From NCBI RefSeq assembly GCF_018156225.1, contig NZ_JAGTAR010000031.1, positions 1 to 64,000 of the forward strand: a stretch of 64,000 nt of DNA, read 5' to 3'. Shown one piece after another: positions 63,029 through 64,000 of the stretch; position 1 is the stretch's first letter; each line of letters opens with the position of its first letter. Position numbers and translations under genes: made by a program. The notes under the pieces were generated by a model that did no database searches, was not told the DNA's origin, and saw nothing but the letters and a program-made list of their open reading frames with translations. Source of the stretch: Carboxylicivirga sediminis. GTDB taxonomy: Bacteria; Bacteroidota; Bacteroidia; Bacteroidales; Marinilabiliaceae.

Positions 63029-63658
63029 ATGAATATTTTAGAAAAACTGAACTGGCGATATGCCACTAAACATTTTGATGTTAATAAAAAACTATCAAAA
63101 GAGCAATTAGACCTAATAAAGGAAGCTACGAACCTTACACCTTCATCATTTGGCCTTCAGCCATTCAAAATCATTATCATTGAAAATAATGATATCAGGC
63201 AAAAACTTCAGGAAGCTGCTTGGAATCAACCGCAAACAACTGATGCATCTCACTTGGTGTTATTTGCTGCCAACACACATCTTTCATCCGATGATGTAGA
63301 GGCATTTATCAAATTGATTTCTGAGGTGCGCAACGTACCTGTTGAGGCATTGGCTGAATACGATGCCATGATGAAAGGTAGTATTGCTTCAATGAGCCAG
63401 GAAGATGCTACTAATTGGGCGGCTAAACAGGCTTATATTGCCCTTGGACAATTAATGGTAACCTGTGCTGTTGAAGGCATTGACACTTGCCCTATGGAAG
63501 GATTTGACAAGAAGGCCTTTGACCAGATTCTGGACTTACCATCAAAAAATCTGACGTCAATAGTGATGGCAGCCGTTGGCTTTCGATCGTCTGACGATAA
63601 ATACCAGCATCTGCCCAAGGTCAGAAAAGCACTGGATGATATTATCATCACCATCTAA
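63029..63658 (+). CDS. NAD(P)H-dependent nitroreductase-family oxidoreductase
   Basis: A 209 aa flavoprotein of the nitroreductase (NfsB-like) family. The N-terminal FMN phosphate contact is 'RYATKHFD', followed by 'TPSSFGLQPFKIIII' with the conserved Ser and Gln. The C-terminal flavin contact region is 'VCAVEGIDTCPMEGFDKKAF' and 'VAVGFR'-like. It probably forms a homodimer with FMN and reduces quinones, nitroaromatics or similar. It is a single gene with a strong terminator. Confidence 0.92.
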   Translation: MNILEKLNWRYATKHFDVNKKLSKEQLDLIKEATNLTPSSFGLQPFKIIIIENNDIRQKLQEAAWNQPQTTDASHLVLFAANTHLSSDDVEAFIKLISEVRNVPVEALAEYDAMMKGSIASMSQEDATNWAAKQAYIALGQLMVTCAVEGIDTCPMEGFDKKAFDQILDLPSKNLTSIVMAAVGFRSSDDKYQHLPKVRKALDDIIITI

Positions 63659-63661
63659 AAG

Positions 63662-63695
63662 AAACGGCTTGCAAGGTTTTTGCAAGCCGTTTTTG
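63662..63695 (+). terminator. terminator after the nitroreductase gene
   Basis: AAACGGCTTGCAA (63662-63674) and TTGCAAGCCGTTT (63680-63692) form a perfect 13-bp stem with a 5-base loop, followed by a T-run. An A-tract on the other side may let it serve the convergent mannosidase gene as well. Confidence 0.82.
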
Positions 63696-63697
63696 TA

Positions 63698-64000
63698 CTA
63701 TTCCATTTCTGTACTCATCGATGGCGGATAAGTATTGGCACTGACACCACGTTTTGTATTTGGCTCAGCTCCCATTGTAAACTTTAATAGCCCACCTTTA
63801 AGCAGAGCTTCATGCTCAATATAATTTTTATCCCACTGAACACCATTTAGTGTCAGTTTTTGCACATATACATTTTCTTTACTATTGTTATCACTGGCAA
63901 TAACTAACTCATTTCCATTAGGCAATTGTACGGTTACCTTATCGAAAACCGGACTTCCAAACACGTACATATCTTCTCCTGGACAAACCGGGTAAAAACC
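63698..64000 (-). CDS. GH92 alpha-mannosidase, C-terminal end (partial)
   Basis: The frame runs to the window edge on the minus strand without a start codon, so this is the last 100 residues of a larger gene. It begins 'GFYPVCPGEDMYVFGSPVFDKV' in two parts (bases 63935-64000), a pattern typical of the C-terminal barrel of GH92 enzymes. It goes on with 'VQKLTLNGVQWDKNYIEHEALLKGGLLKFTMG', the usual end of the family. GH92 members are exo-acting calcium-dependent mannosidases, mostly exported, acting on alpha-mannans or N-glycans. The catalytic residues are outside the window. Confidence 0.88.
   Translation of the reverse strand, partial: GFYPVCPGEDMYVFGSPVFDKVTVQLPNGNELVIASDNNSKENVYVQKLTLNGVQWDKNYIEHEALLKGGLLKFTMGAEPNTKRGVSANTYPPSMSTEME

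Overview
The window looks like a chromosomal segment of a Bacteroidota bacterium, probably of the Marinilabiliales/Prolixibacteraceae type. That placement is inferred from TTTG-N19/20-TAnnTTTG promoters, a propeller/YYY sensor kinase, a GH92 mannosidase end, DUF4831 and DUF5020 proteins, a long-type IleS with a DksA-like protein and LspA, and a bacterial V/A-type ATPase. No rRNA or tRNA gene and no CRISPR array was recognised.

Layout. 1-1.6 kb: remains of an IS5-like transposase and a small unknown gene. 1.6-33 kb: a surface-polysaccharide locus read almost entirely on the minus strand. Its right end is the export gene (wza-like, 30.6-33.0 kb) and the chain-length gene (wzz-like, 28.8-29.9 kb). 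They are separated by about 0.6 kb of palindromic repeats. Then come legB- and legC-like genes, a small acyl module (ACP, acyl ligase, iron alcohol dehydrogenase, a LuxE-LuxC fusion), a GNAT, a deacetylase and a NeuD-like protein. The nonulosonic acid genes follow (legI, legG, ptmE, legF, a Gfo/Idh oxidoreductase, a ptmA-like SDR), then an acetyltransferase, a DUF115-like protein, a flippase, two polymerase-like membrane proteins and two glycosyltransferases. GDP-fucose genes (gmd, fcl, manC) close the locus. A four-helix-bundle gene with inverted flanks sits between gmd and fcl. The 5.7-28.8 kb part reads as clearly more AT-rich than the flanks, as expected of an exchangeable locus.

33-50 kb: housekeeping and transport genes. 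These are ileS-dksA-like-lspA; a DUF5020 outer-membrane protein with an NCS2 purine permease; an MFS transporter; a DUF4831 lipoprotein with pepD; nnr; a POT peptide transporter; and a universal stress protein. A 21-bp/63-bp tandem repeat lies between the convergent permease and MFS genes. 50-57 kb: a V/A-type ATPase operon in the order A-B-E-DUF2764-D-I-K, whose K subunit carries a Na+-type ligand set. 57.6-64 kb: a methionine gamma-lyase-like gene divergent from an Lrp/AsnC regulator, a propeller-type histidine kinase without receiver, a nitroreductase, and the C-terminal end of a GH92 mannosidase.

The most interesting part is the 18.4-28.8 kb block. There a legionaminic-acid-type pathway is interrupted by enzymes that could reduce a carboxylic acid (LuxE-LuxC then Fe-ADH) and load an acid on a dedicated ACP (ligase plus ACP). 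I suggest they make an unusual, perhaps hydroxyacyl, N-acyl group for the sugar. This is inference from domains and order only.
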